This document shows positions 48,626 through 57,488 of a DNA stretch of 64,000 nt, piece after piece (the stretch's first letter is position 1; each line of letters opens with the position of its first letter). The position numbers were made by a program, and so were the translations under genes. Location: NCBI RefSeq assembly GCF_016743335.1, contig NZ_WCJE01000004.1, positions 1-64,000 on the forward strand, written 5' to 3'. This DNA is from Streptococcus suis. Lineage in GTDB: Bacteria > Bacillota > Bacilli > Lactobacillales > Streptococcaceae. The notes under the pieces are model-generated. The model saw only the letters and a list, made by a program, of their open reading frames with translations, did no database searches and was not told the origin of the DNA.

Positions 48626-49135
48626 GTGAAATACGCACCAAGAAAAGTATATATCAAAGAAAGCGGCGGCTATGTGGAACTGTCCTATACGGATTTCTGC
48701 CGCCGCAGGCAAGCCGACAAGGGATATATGGACAAGCTGTTTATCCCCGTCCAAGGTTGTCTGCTTGAAGTCGTAAGGGAGCAATATGCGGACTTCTACC
48801 GTGACAGGGAGCGGTGGCGTTACCTGCAAAAATTAGATGCGAGGAACAGCCTGCTATCTCTGGACGGATTTACGGACAGCGAGGGGAATCCTCTGGACTT
48901 TATCGCTGATGAAGCGGCGGACATTGCGGAAACCGTTGTCAATGCTGTTATGGTGGACAGGCTGAAAGCCGCCCTGCCTTTGTTGTCGGATAGTGAGCAG
49001 GAGTTGATACAGGCAATCTTTTTTGACGGACTTTCCGAGCGTGAAGTCGGGGCGAGGTTAGGCATAACCCAGAGCGTTGTGAACAAACGCAAAGCCAGAA
49101 TCCTAAGAAAACTAAGAAAGATAATAGAAAATTAA
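48626..49135 (+). CDS. Sigma-70 region 4-like regulator
   Basis: A 169-residue protein. The C-terminal 60 residues form a sigma region 4 helix-turn-helix (LLSDSEQELIQAIFFDGLS, EREVGARLGITQS). The N-terminal half is specific to IME/Tn families. GTG start at 48626 follows TTGGAGG; longer upstream frames have no ribosome site. Such proteins control excision and mobilisation genes in clostridial elements. Confidence 0.8.
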   Translation: MKYAPRKVYIKESGGYVELSYTDFCRRRQADKGYMDKLFIPVQGCLLEVVREQYADFYRDRERWRYLQKLDARNSLLSLDGFTDSEGNPLDFIADEAADIAETVVNAVMVDRLKAALPLLSDSEQELIQAIFFDGLSEREVGARLGITQSVVNKRKARILRKLRKIIEN

Positions 49136-49148
49136 AATTTAAGGCGTT

Positions 49149-49190
49149 CAGCCCCCTTGTTTTTTCCTTTGGGAAAATGAGGGGGCTTTT
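49149..49190 (+). terminator. Terminator between sigma-like genes
   Basis: AGCCCCCT (49149-49156) and AGGGGGCT (49179-49186), then TTTT. Confidence 0.75.
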
Positions 49191-49229
49191 CTCTGCCCTC
49201 TCAATCAATTCTGATTGGAGGAAGAAAGA

Positions 49230-49655
49230 ATGGCATACAACCACGGACGGGAGGACAGGAAATGGCGTATCTGGAAAGAAGCGGAGGAAAAGCTGCTGCG
49301 TGAGTGCGGCGTTGATGAAGCGACCATTGAGCAGATACGCATAGCGGACAGGGCAGACTTCAATTCCAACAGGCGGTTTTACCGATGGACGAATGACGTT
49401 GCGGAATACCTTGAGGACATGGCAGACAGGGAGCGGCAAGCGGAGGTGAATACAGTTGCGGAGTTACTGGACGAGATTGAGAGCGAAAATCTCTATCAAG
49501 TATTAGTCACGGTGGACGGGCGTACCTTGAAAATCGTCCTGCTGAAAATGCAGGGGTATTCCACAAAGGAGATTGCCCCGCTTGTGCATTTGACGACTGG
49601 TGCCATCTATGCGAGGTTAGACCATCTGCGGAAGAAGCTGCGGAAAATTTTATAG
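49230..49655 (+). CDS. Second sigma region 4-like protein
   Basis: A 141-residue protein with an ECF-type C-terminal helix-turn-helix (MQGYSTKEIAPLVHLTTGAIY, near residues 107-127 in two parts) and an acidic helical N-terminus. Start ATG 49230 follows TTGGAGGAA. It lies in a row of three sigma-like genes ahead of the replication ATPase. A short hairpin (49691-49713) with T-run follows. Confidence 0.8.
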   Translation: MAYNHGREDRKWRIWKEAEEKLLRECGVDEATIEQIRIADRADFNSNRRFYRWTNDVAEYLEDMADRERQAEVNTVAELLDEIESENLYQVLVTVDGRTLKIVLLKMQGYSTKEIAPLVHLTTGAIYARLDHLRKKLRKIL

Positions 49656-49738
49656 CTTCTAAAACAGCCTGCCATCCTGCGGGCTACTGGGTGAGGGATG
49701 GAAATCCCCTCACTCATTTTTTGCAGGAGGACAACAGG

Positions 49739-50284
49739 ATGGCATACAGGGTTAAGGCATACACGCTTCGGGAGGAATCCACGGAAAGCGGCACAAGGTA
49801 TTTTATCAGCTTTAAGGACGGGCAGGGCAAATCCCACGAGTTGGAAGTGTCGGAACAGTTCTTTATGGAGTTTCGGCAGATGGAGCGCAGGAACAGGAAT
49901 CTTTTCTAATGGGACGAGCGGCACAGGGAGTTTAACGAGGTATGGGACGAAACCCTTTACAGACGGGCGTTGCGTGTACCTAAGAGCCTTGATGAACGCA
50001 TGGTTGAGGAAGAACGGAATGAAACGCTCTATAAGGCGGTTGGGAGCCTTCCAGAGATACAAAGGCGGCGTTTCCTGCTCTACTACGAGTATGAGTTCAA
50101 TTTTTACCAAATCGCCGCTATGGAGCATTGCACCGCTTCGGCAATACAGAAATCTGTTGCGATTGCAAAGGAGAAAGTAAAGGCGGAAATTGAAGAAATA
50201 TCTCCAACCGTGACCGACACCGCCCGAAAGGAGGAAAGCCATGCAGAAGTTACAGACAGTCAACGCCGAAACGCTCCTTTATGA
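49739..50284 (+). pseudogene. Third sigma-like gene with in-frame ochre stop
   Basis: From ATG 49739 (AGGAGG upstream) the frame gives 56 residues to TAA at 49907-49909, then continues in the same frame without another stop to 50284. The downstream part has WDERHREFNEVWDETLYRR and the region 4 motif FLLYYEYEFNFYQIAAMEH. Both halves fit one protein of about 181 residues, with the stop most simply a CAA-to-TAA change. A restart inside (Met near 50000) might yield the region 4 part alone. The 3' end overlaps the ATPase gene. Confidence 0.8.
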
Positions 50285-51266
50285 ACCGCTTGAGAAACCA
50301 TCCTTTGTGGTGGACAGCCTTATCCCGACAGGCTTATCGCTGTTCTGCGGCTCACAGAAGATAGGCAAAAGCTGGCTCATGCTGAAGCTATGCTTATGCG
50401 TGTCGCAGGGAATCCCTTTATGGGATATGCCGACAATGGAGGGCGATGTGCTTTACCTCTGCCTTGAGGACACGTTCTGCCGCATACAGGACAGGTTATT
50501 TCGTTTGACGGACGAAGCAAGCGGGCGGCTCCACTTTGCCGTGGCAAGCTGCAAGCTGTCAGACGGTCTTATCGTGCAGCTTGAAGATTATCTGAAAGAT
50601 TACCCAGACAGCAGGCTCATTGTCATTGATACCTTGCAGAAAGTCCGTACAGCTTCAAAAGACAATGCCTATGCAAGCGACTATGGGGACATCTCCCTCA
50701 TCAAAGACTTTGCCGACAGGCACTCTCTGGCGGTCATTGTCGTACACCACATCCGAAAGCAGAATGACAGCGACGTGTTCAACAAGGTGTCTGGGACGAC
50801 AGGATTAACGGGGAGTGCGGACGCTACCTTTGTTCTGGAAAAGGAGAAACGTGCGTCTGACACCGCCAAGCTGTATGTGACGGGCAGGGACACGCCTTAT
50901 CAGGAATACACGCTGCGTTTCCGTGATTGCCGTTGGGAGCTTGTGGAGCGGAAAACGCAGGAGCAGCTTGCGAAAGAAACGATACCAGATGTCCTTTTTC
51001 GGTTGGTGGATTTTATGAGGGATAAGGAAGAATGGATAGGCACGGCAACGGAACTGTTAGCCGCTATGGGGGAAACGGAAACCATACCCACGGTGATTAC
51101 GAAATGGCTGAATGAATACCGCACCACATTTTTAAGCGAGAACCGTATCTGCTACCAGTACAGCCGCAGGAAAGACGGCAGGCGGATTGCCCTTGCAAGG
51201 AGGGCGGGTGACAGCGGTGATGGTGGTGACAGCGATATTAGGATACCCCCCTGTTACTGTCATTGA
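50241..51266 (+). CDS. RepA-like AAA ATPase (plasmid helicase type)
   Basis: A 341-residue protein of the RecA/RepA hexameric helicase kind. Walker A FCGSQKIGKSWL is near residue 33, Walker B RLIVIDTLQKV near residue 117, and the VIVVHHIRK motif near residue 166, followed by SGTTGLTGSAD. Start has AAGGAGG. Such ATPases are the replication helicases of mobilizable elements. The gene ends inside the first copy of the 45-bp repeat, next to the noncoding island. Confidence 0.85.
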   Translation: MQKLQTVNAETLLYEPLEKPSFVVDSLIPTGLSLFCGSQKIGKSWLMLKLCLCVSQGIPLWDMPTMEGDVLYLCLEDTFCRIQDRLFRLTDEASGRLHFAVASCKLSDGLIVQLEDYLKDYPDSRLIVIDTLQKVRTASKDNAYASDYGDISLIKDFADRHSLAVIVVHHIRKQNDSDVFNKVSGTTGLTGSADATFVLEKEKRASDTAKLYVTGRDTPYQEYTLRFRDCRWELVERKTQEQLAKETIPDVLFRLVDFMRDKEEWIGTATELLAAMGETETIPTVITKWLNEYRTTFLSENRICYQYSRRKDGRRIALARRAGDSGDGGDSDIRIPPCYCH

Positions 51267-51749
51267 CGCTTAAAGCCATGTAAAGCTGGCGGCTCTGCCC
51301 TGCGGGTGACAGCAGTGACGGTGGTGACAGTGATTTTAGGATACCCTGCCGCTGTCATCCCTACGGGAGAACACCCCGTAAACGCAAAATGCAGGCGTGA
51401 GATTTACTCGCCCTTTTCGGTCGTGTAAAACCACCCCTGCGGTCAGAAAAATCATTCCGATTTTTCCGACTGCGTTTACAGGGTGTAACACACTACACTT
51501 TGCCCTGCAAAGTCGTGTGCCAGACGTTCCCTCTGGACTCCCTTAAGGCAGGGCTGTGCCCTGCTATCCTACGCCTTACGGCTTCGGATAAAAGAATGGC
51601 GGCATGACGGTGACGGCTCTTGCGAGGGGGGTATCCCAAAAACACCGTCATCATCGACATGACCGTCATGCAGGGGGTGAGGGTGACAGTTGCGGCAGTC
51701 GGCAGGGGGTATCCCAAAACTGCTGTCACCACCGTCACCGCTGTCACCC
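51206..51749. repeat. Four 45-bp repeats in two inverted pairs (putative oriV)
   Basis: Copies at 51206-51250 and 51304-51346 read GGGTGACAGC...GTGGTGACAG...AGGATACCC. Copies at 51705-51749 and, more degenerate, 51626-51671 are their reverse complements (GGGGGTATCCC first). They bracket a noncoding core of about 280 bp. Placement between a RepA-like helicase gene and the relaxase gene fits an iteron origin. The first copy overlaps the end of the ATPase gene. Confidence 0.75.
51488..51530. other. Candidate oriT of the IME
   Basis: CTTTGC-cct-GCAAAG (51498-51512), extended by CACAC/GTGTG on both sides, is followed by GTGTGCCAGACGTT. A hairpin followed by GTGTG is the layout of MOBV origins such as that of pMV158. 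It lies 260 bp before a MOBV relaxase gene. The nick site is not proven. Confidence 0.55.
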
Positions 51750-51790
51750 CAAAGGACGGTCACCCGCCGAAAGAAAGGAGGAATCCGCCT

Positions 51791-52756
51791 ATGCCTTATG
51801 CAATCCTGCGTTTCCAGAAACGAAAAGCGGGCGGCGTTGCGGCTTGTGAACGCCACAACGAGCGGAAGAAAGAAGCCTACAAAAGCAACCCAGATATAGA
51901 TATGGAACGCTCTAAAAACAATTACCATCTCATAGCACCACCAAAGTACACCTACAAGAAAGAGATTAACCGCATGGTAGCCGAAGCGGGGTGCAGGACA
52001 AGGAAAGACAGCGTGATGATGGTGGAAACGCTCATCACAGCTTCACCAGAATTTATGAACCAGTTACCGCCCGAAGAACAAAAAGCGTATTTCCAGACGG
52101 CTCTTGACTTCATTTCGGAGCGTGTTGGAAAGCAGAATATCCTCTCCGCTGTCGTCCATATGGACGAGAGAACGCCCCATATGCACCTCTGCTTTGTGCA
52201 GATTACGCCAGACAATAAGCTGTCAGCGAAAGCTATCTTAGGCAACCAGAAATCATTATCCGAGTGGCAGACCGCCTACCATGAGCGGATGTCCTCACGG
52301 TGGAATCAGCTTGAACGGGGGCAGTCCTCAATGGAAACCAAGCGGAAACACGTCCCCACATGGCTCTATAAATTAGGCGGCAGGCTTGATAAACAGTATG
52401 AAGAAATCGTGTCTGCCCTATCCGACATCAACGCCTTTAACGCAGGGAAGAAAAGGGATAAAGCGTTAGATTTACTCTCTGCATGGCTGCCAGACGTGGA
52501 GAAATTCTCTAAGGAAATCGGGAAACAGCAGGCGTATATCGACAGTTTGAAAGAGAGAATTGGGCAGGAATCAGACTATGCGGGGCGTATGCGTGATGAA
52601 AAGTACGAGCAGGAACTAAAGGTGCAGAAAGCGAATCAGAAGATATTTGAATTGCAGAGAACCAACGAGCAGATGGGGCGGCTGCTGTCAAAAATACCAC
52701 CCGAAGTGTTGGAAGAATTGCAGAAAAATCATAGAAGCAGAGCGAAAGAAAGGTAG
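51791..52756 (+). CDS. MOBV (Mob_Pre) relaxase
   Basis: A 321-residue relaxase that nicks oriT for transfer. N-terminal RHNERKKEAYKSNPDID and NYHL segments and the metal-binding HMDERTPHMHLCFV (HUH-like, near residue 121) define the Mob_Pre family. The C-terminal third is coiled-coil. Start at 51791 follows AAAGGAGG; frames further upstream run through the repeat island. The IME would use the ICE's or another element's secretion channel. Confidence 0.9.
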   Translation: MPYAILRFQKRKAGGVAACERHNERKKEAYKSNPDIDMERSKNNYHLIAPPKYTYKKEINRMVAEAGCRTRKDSVMMVETLITASPEFMNQLPPEEQKAYFQTALDFISERVGKQNILSAVVHMDERTPHMHLCFVQITPDNKLSAKAILGNQKSLSEWQTAYHERMSSRWNQLERGQSSMETKRKHVPTWLYKLGGRLDKQYEEIVSALSDINAFNAGKKRDKALDLLSAWLPDVEKFSKEIGKQQAYIDSLKERIGQESDYAGRMRDEKYEQELKVQKANQKIFELQRTNEQMGRLLSKIPPEVLEELQKNHRSRAKER

Positions 52757-52764
52757 ATATGTGA

Positions 52765-53619
52765 ATGAAGAAACAGGATTTTAAGGTGTTAAAGACCAAA
52801 GACTTGTACCCGTTCCCCGACAATCCGTTTCATGTGGCAGAAGATGAAACACTGTCAGAGTTAGCGGAAAGCATCAAGGAATTTGGCATTGTCACGCCGA
52901 TAATCACACGCCCGAAAGAGGACGGGGACGGTTATGAAGTGATTGCAGGACAGCGGCGTGTCCGTGCTTCTGAACTTGCAGGGATAAATACCGTGCCTGC
53001 GTTTGTCCTGCCCTTAGACCGTGACCGAGCCATCATCACCCTTGTAGACAGCAATTTGCAGCGTGAGAATATCCTGCCATCGGAGCGGGCGTTTGCTTAC
53101 AAGATGAAATCCGAAGCCATGAAGCGGCAGGGTTTCCGCACAGACTTAACCTCGTCACAAGTTGTGACGAAGTTGCGGACGGACGACAAGGTGGCACAGG
53201 GCTTCGGCGTGGGCAGGATGACCGTGCAGCGTTTTATCCGCCTGACGGAACTGATACCGCCGATTTTGCAGATGGTGGACGAGGGGAAAATCGCCCTCAC
53301 GCCTGCGGTGGAACTGTCCTTCTTGAAGAAAGACGAGCAGGAAAACCTCTTTGCCACGATGGAGAGCGAAGAAGCAACGCCCTCACTCTCACAGGCACAG
53401 CGGATGAAACAGTTAAGCCAGAGCGGGCGGCTTGACATGGATACGATATTTGCGATTATGACGGAGGAAAAGGGCAACCAGAAAGAAACCTTGAAAATCA
53501 ACACAAGCAAGCTGAAAAAATACTTTCCGAAGAACACAACGCCGAAGCAGATGGAGGAAACCATCATCAAACTTTTGGAGCGTGAGTTGCAGAGGAAACG
53601 CAACCGTGACAGCCGCTAA
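52765..53619 (+). CDS. ParB-like protein
   Basis: A 284-residue protein with the ParB N-terminal nuclease-like domain (FPDNPFHV, GQRRVRASELAG near residue 58, ENILPSERAFAY near residue 98) and a helix-turn-helix middle (GFGVGRMTVQRFIRL). It could act in segregation of the circular IME or in regulation. It follows the relaxase by 8 bp. Confidence 0.87.
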   Translation: MKKQDFKVLKTKDLYPFPDNPFHVAEDETLSELAESIKEFGIVTPIITRPKEDGDGYEVIAGQRRVRASELAGINTVPAFVLPLDRDRAIITLVDSNLQRENILPSERAFAYKMKSEAMKRQGFRTDLTSSQVVTKLRTDDKVAQGFGVGRMTVQRFIRLTELIPPILQMVDEGKIALTPAVELSFLKKDEQENLFATMESEEATPSLSQAQRMKQLSQSGRLDMDTIFAIMTEEKGNQKETLKINTSKLKKYFPKNTTPKQMEETIIKLLERELQRKRNRDSR

Positions 53620-53664
53620 TCTTCTTTTTTCGGGAAGTAAATACAGAGAGTTGAGGTATGGAGA

Positions 53665-53895
53665 ATGAGAGAAATCCAGTATGAAATCGTAAAGGAAATC
53701 GCAGTATTGTCTACGGGCGACAGTGGCTACACAAAGGAAATCAATCTCATTTCATGGAATGGGAAAGAGCCGAAGTATGACATCCGCAGCTTTTCCCCGA
53801 ACCGTGAAAAGTGCGGCAAGGGAATCACGCTGAACGCTGATGAAGCGGCGGCACTCCTTAAAGCATTACAGAAAGAATTAAACAGCGAGGATTAA
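53665..53895 (+). CDS. YdbC/PC4-like single-strand DNA-binding protein
   Basis: A 76-residue protein: strand-rich core with LISWNGKEPKYDIRSF and GITLNADEAAALLKAL, as in YdbC-family PC4-like proteins. Members bind single-stranded DNA. Common in clostridial IMEs beside mobilisation genes. Its stop overlaps a possible start of the next gene. Confidence 0.75.
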   Translation: MREIQYEIVKEIAVLSTGDSGYTKEINLISWNGKEPKYDIRSFSPNREKCGKGITLNADEAAALLKALQKELNSED

Positions 53896-53966
53896 TGGTA
53901 TCTGATTGGCAGGGCGGGGACATTTCCAAACTCTTCCCTGCCCTGTCTGGAAAGGAAGATTTAAGT

Positions 53967-54158
53967 ATGGGCGAGGATAAGAAAGCAGATAAAAAGAGAA
54001 AGCGTATCGTGCCAAAAGCACCAGTGCAGATGATAATCAGCCGTGAATATGTCGGCACACAGACCGTTACAGAAGCGTTTGTCCCGATTATCTCCGAGGA
54101 TATTCGGAAGAAGATTGCCGAGGGCGACACCTTCGACAATGAGGGGCTGTCCGCTTAG
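53967..54158 (+). CDS. Small basic IME protein
   Basis: A 63-residue protein beginning MGEDKKADKKRKR, then a domain with VQMIISREYVGTQ. The start at 53967 is preferred because of AAAGGAAG upstream; an in-frame ATG at 53895 overlapping the previous stop would add 24 residues. Function unknown; it regularly precedes the recombinase gene in such elements. Confidence 0.6.
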   Translation: MGEDKKADKKRKRIVPKAPVQMIISREYVGTQTVTEAFVPIISEDIRKKIAEGDTFDNEGLSA

Positions 54159-54212
54159 AATGTACGCAATGGGACATGAAAACAGATAGGACAGATACGG
54201 AGGTTTTACAGT

Positions 54213-56069
54213 ATGGCAGGAATCAAAGAAGAAAAGAAAATCTATTTAGTCGGCATTTATTGCCGCTTATCTAAAGACGATGGTACGGATAACGAGAGTG
54301 CGAGCATTGCGACACAGAAATCCATCCTCACGGATTATGTGAAAAAGCAGGGATGGCACATAGCAAAAACGTATGTGGACGATGGTTATTCTGGTACAAA
54401 TTTCCAAAGACCAAGTTTCCAGAATATGATAAAAGACATTGAAAGCGGTCTGATAAACTGCGTGATTACGAAAGATTTATCCCGTCTGGGGAGAAACTAT
54501 CTTGATTGTGGGTTATATCTGGAAGTTTTCTTCCCAGAGCATAACGTGAGGTATATAGCGGTCAATGACGGCGTAGATACCTTGAATAAATCTGCTATGG
54601 ACATCACGCCTTTCCGCAACATTTTAAACGAAATGTATGCCGCTGACATATCTGTTAAGATAAAATCGGCATATCGGGCGAGGTTTCAACAGGGGAAATT
54701 CATGGGAACTACCGCCCCTTATGGCTATATCAAAGACCCTGCCGACCACAACCATCTGCTGATAGATGATAAAGTGGCACATGTTGTAAAAGAGATATTC
54801 GACCTTGCATTAAAAGGGAATGGAGTTGCCAAAATTTGCAGACATCTTAATAAACAGCATATCCTACGCCCTGCCGCTTATGCGGCGGAGCGTGGCGAAA
54901 CAGGCTTTGAACGTCATTTTGAGGGGAACGAGGACAAACGCTATATTTGGAGTGGGAACAGCGTGAGGAGCATTTTAAGAAGCCCGATATATGCGGGAAA
55001 TCTTGTAGGCTACAAACGGATTGCCGCCAATATGAAAAGCAAGAAACGCCCCTCTAAGCTGCCCGAAGAATGGGAAGTGATACCCAATACCCATGAGGGA
55101 ATAGTCACGCAGGAGGAATTTGATATTGTCCAACAGCTTATTACAAGTCGTAGGCTTCCACAGAACAAGGGAGGATTTGTAAATATTTTTGCAGGCGTTA
55201 TCAAGTGTGTGGACTGCGGATGTGCTCTGCGGGCAATGAACGTACACAGGAGGAAACGCCCAGAGATTATCGACTGTGTACAGTATTCATGTAATAATTA
55301 TGCAAGAAACGGAAGAAGCGAGTGTAGTGCCCACAATATAGAAGCAAGGGATTTATTCAATGCCGTTCTTGCCGACATCAACTGTTTTGCGGATATGGCA
55401 GTGAATGATGAAAAGGCGGTCAGGGCCATAGAAAAGCGGCTCACGGAAACAGACCAGAGCAGGGCGAAAGCATTAGAGAAAGAACGTAAGAAGCTGAACA
55501 AACGCCTTGCGGAACTGGACAGGCTGTTTTCCTCTCTCTACGAGGATAAGGTCATGGAGCGTATTACCGAGCGGAATTTTGAGATGATGTCGGGGAAATA
55601 CCAGAAAGAGCAGCTTGAAATTGAAGCAAGGCTGAAAGAGGTGACGGAAACTCTTAATGAAAGCTACGAGAAATCACGGGGAATCCGTGACTTCCTCGCC
55701 CTTATCCGAAATTATCAAGGCTTAAAAGAACTGGATGCAACAGTTATAAACGCACTCATAGACAAGATACTTGTTTCGGAGCGTGAGAAGATGGCAGACG
55801 GAACAGTGAAGCAGGAAATCAAGATTTACTATAAATTCATCGGCTTTGTCGATGAATTACATATCATACCTACAAAACGGTGGGCAGCAATGCCCGCTAA
55901 AAATTGTACGGTGTGCGGCGTTGAATATGTCCCGGGCTCTGGTGCATCAAGGTATTGTCCTGCTTGTGCCAAGAAGATACGGAGGGAGAAATCAAACGAG
56001 AGCAAATGCAGGAGCAGAGAACAGAAAAGGATAGCATGTATGAACTGTCCGCAAAAAATGACCGACTGA
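54213..56069 (+). CDS. Large serine recombinase (TndX/TnpX type)
   Basis: A 618-residue site-specific recombinase, the integrase/excisase of the IME. Resolvase domain: GIYCRLSKDDG with nucleophile Ser20, KDLSRLGRNYLD near residue 89. Recombinase domain about 165-300. Zinc ribbon CVDCGCALRA near residue 331 with a later CNN/C pair. Coiled-coil about 410-500. A second zinc ribbon CTVCG...CPACAKK stands at the C-terminus. The last residues differ from what I expect for the family, perhaps because the element end lies there. Confidence 0.9.
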   Translation: MAGIKEEKKIYLVGIYCRLSKDDGTDNESASIATQKSILTDYVKKQGWHIAKTYVDDGYSGTNFQRPSFQNMIKDIESGLINCVITKDLSRLGRNYLDCGLYLEVFFPEHNVRYIAVNDGVDTLNKSAMDITPFRNILNEMYAADISVKIKSAYRARFQQGKFMGTTAPYGYIKDPADHNHLLIDDKVAHVVKEIFDLALKGNGVAKICRHLNKQHILRPAAYAAERGETGFERHFEGNEDKRYIWSGNSVRSILRSPIYAGNLVGYKRIAANMKSKKRPSKLPEEWEVIPNTHEGIVTQEEFDIVQQLITSRRLPQNKGGFVNIFAGVIKCVDCGCALRAMNVHRRKRPEIIDCVQYSCNNYARNGRSECSAHNIEARDLFNAVLADINCFADMAVNDEKAVRAIEKRLTETDQSRAKALEKERKKLNKRLAELDRLFSSLYEDKVMERITERNFEMMSGKYQKEQLEIEARLKEVTETLNESYEKSRGIRDFLALIRNYQGLKELDATVINALIDKILVSEREKMADGTVKQEIKIYYKFIGFVDELHIIPTKRWAAMPAKNCTVCGVEYVPGSGASRYCPACAKKIRREKSNESKCRSREQKRIACMNCPQKMTD

Positions 56070-56091
56070 ACTACGACAAGCGAGAACAACT

Positions 56092-56118
56092 AGCAGGAGA
56101 CAGTCTTCTGCTTTTTTT
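56092..56118 (+). terminator. Terminator, original end of the SNF2 transcript
   Basis: AGCAGGAGAC (56092-56101) pairs with GTCTTCTGCT (56103-56112), one G-U pair; then seven T. Its form and place right before the primase ribosome site mirror the hairpin before the SNF2 gene, so it belonged to the ICE before the insertion. Confidence 0.75.
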
Positions 56119-56132
56119 GATAGGGAGGAAAG

Positions 56133-57233
56133 ATGACACGAATTAAAGCAGTAAAACAAAAGGCCATTTTAGATGTTGCTGAGAGTCTGGGCTGTTCCTT
56201 CAGACGTTTATCAGGACACATTTATGAACACCCAGACCATGATTCCTTTCGGATTTTTGCCGATACCAATACTTTCAAATGGTTTTCAAGAGATATACAA
56301 GGAGATGTAATTGACTTTGTTCAATTAGTGACAGGTGTTTCTTTCAAAGAGGCTGTATCCTATCTTGAAACTGGGGATTTTGAACAAGTTAAGTTGATAG
56401 AAGAAACTTATCAACCATTTCAATACTATTTGCATGAAGAACCCTTTCAGCAAGCACGTACTTACTTGCAAGTCGTCCGTGGCCTAAGTGATCAGACTAT
56501 TAATACCTTTGGCAGACAAGGATTGCTTGCTCACGCTACTTATCAATCGGAGCCCGTATTAGTGTTAAAAAGCTATGACCACAACGGGACCTTACAGGCC
56601 GCAAGCCTTCAAGGTCTCGTCAAAAATGAAGAAAAACACGATCGAGGTTATCTCAAAAAAATCATGAAAGGATCTCATGGCTATGTCGGTATTAGTTTCG
56701 ATATTGGGAATCCTAAGCGACTCATTTTTTGTGAATCAGTTATCGATATGATGAGTTATTATCAGCTTTACCAAAAGCAATTATCCGATGTTCGCCTGAT
56801 TTCAATGGAAGGTTTAAAACTTTCTGTGATTGCTTATCAGACCTTGCGTCTAGCAGCAGAGGAACAGGGGAAATTGGCATTTCTAGATACAGTAAATCCA
56901 AGCAGACTTAGTCATTATCTTCAGGCAATACAAGAGACGACAACCTTCTTCCAAACTCATTCAAATGCATTAACATTGGCTGTTGATAACGATGAGGCAG
57001 GAAGAGAATTTTGTCAGAAACTGTCAGATAAAGGACTTCCGCTTTCTCAAGATTTACCACCATTGCAAGGACTTGAAACAAAGTTAGATTGGAATGATAT
57101 TGTGAAACGACAAAAGGAATTATCTTTAAGAGATCTTATCCAGTCAGCCCAAACAAAAGTCATTAGAGATCATCCTCCACCTAAACGAGAGCACACTTTT
57201 GATGTGATAACAAAATCAAGTCCGCTATCATAA
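56133..57233 (+). CDS. Toprim primase-like protein (LtrC/DUF3991 type)
   Basis: A 366-residue protein. N-terminal DUF3991-like region with FKWFSRDIQGDVIDFVQ near residue 46, and a Toprim domain with FCESVIDMMSYY near residue 196 and LTLAVDNDEAGREF near residue 285 (acidic metal ligands). The DnaG zinc finger is reduced. Probably primes the transferred strand in the recipient. Ribosome site GGGAGGA follows the terminator. Confidence 0.85.
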   Translation: MTRIKAVKQKAILDVAESLGCSFRRLSGHIYEHPDHDSFRIFADTNTFKWFSRDIQGDVIDFVQLVTGVSFKEAVSYLETGDFEQVKLIEETYQPFQYYLHEEPFQQARTYLQVVRGLSDQTINTFGRQGLLAHATYQSEPVLVLKSYDHNGTLQAASLQGLVKNEEKHDRGYLKKIMKGSHGYVGISFDIGNPKRLIFCESVIDMMSYYQLYQKQLSDVRLISMEGLKLSVIAYQTLRLAAEEQGKLAFLDTVNPSRLSHYLQAIQETTTFFQTHSNALTLAVDNDEAGREFCQKLSDKGLPLSQDLPPLQGLETKLDWNDIVKRQKELSLRDLIQSAQTKVIRDHPPPKREHTFDVITKSSPLS

Positions 57234-57260
57234 TCTAGAATGTGACAAGGAGGACACCCT

Positions 57261-57488
57261 ATGAGTGTGATTGAACGTCTGGCTGAAAAAGTAGCTAGAC
57301 AAGAAGAAAAGGTCTCACGTGAGACGGAGAAATTGGAACACTATCGTGACCAACTACAAACAGCTATGTACAGTACCTTTATCAAACGGCAACAATCTAG
57401 TCAGTTGTCATTTCATGAAGCACTAGAGCAAGCCTTTGGTAAAGAAACCACACTACACCCAAATTACAGAAATGAGGATACAGAATGA
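57261..57488 (+). CDS. Small ICE protein (DUF5965-like)
   Basis: A 75-residue charged coiled-coil protein behind the primase gene, with AAGGAGG upstream. It fits the DUF5965 type of ICESa2603 elements by position and sequence style; function unknown. Overlaps the next gene by 4 bp. Confidence 0.65.
   Translation: MSVIERLAEKVARQEEKVSRETEKLEHYRDQLQTAMYSTFIKRQQSSQLSFHEALEQAFGKETTLHPNYRNEDTE

Larger units (their letters stand above)
43534..56091. mobile_element. Composite resistance insert: Inc18 plasmid fragment plus tet(O) IME
   Basis: Left junction lies within SNF2 motif VI at about 43,533; right junction lies just behind the serine recombinase, before the terminator that precedes the primase gene. 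The left 1.7 kb (omega operator to topB end) is low-GC DNA of Inc18/pSM19035 type carrying erm(B). The right 10.8 kb (tnpV to recombinase) is GC-richer and has clostridial-type genes. Insertions of serine-recombinase IMEs into ICE SNF2 genes are known in streptococci. No clear target duplication is visible by eye. Confidence 0.75.

Noticed and set aside
51493..51928. Open frames on both strands across the IME repeat island
   Set aside because: Their codons follow the 45-bp repeats and have no ribosome sites; the region reads as noncoding origin DNA.
53895..53966. Longer start for the small gene ahead of the recombinase
   Set aside because: The ATG overlaps the previous stop but has no clear ribosome site, whereas 53967 has AAAGGAAG; not certain.
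43534..56091. Direct target repeats at the ends of the resistance insert
   Set aside because: No repeat longer than a few bases could be recognised by eye at the two junctions; serine recombinases need only two or three bases, which cannot be told from chance.
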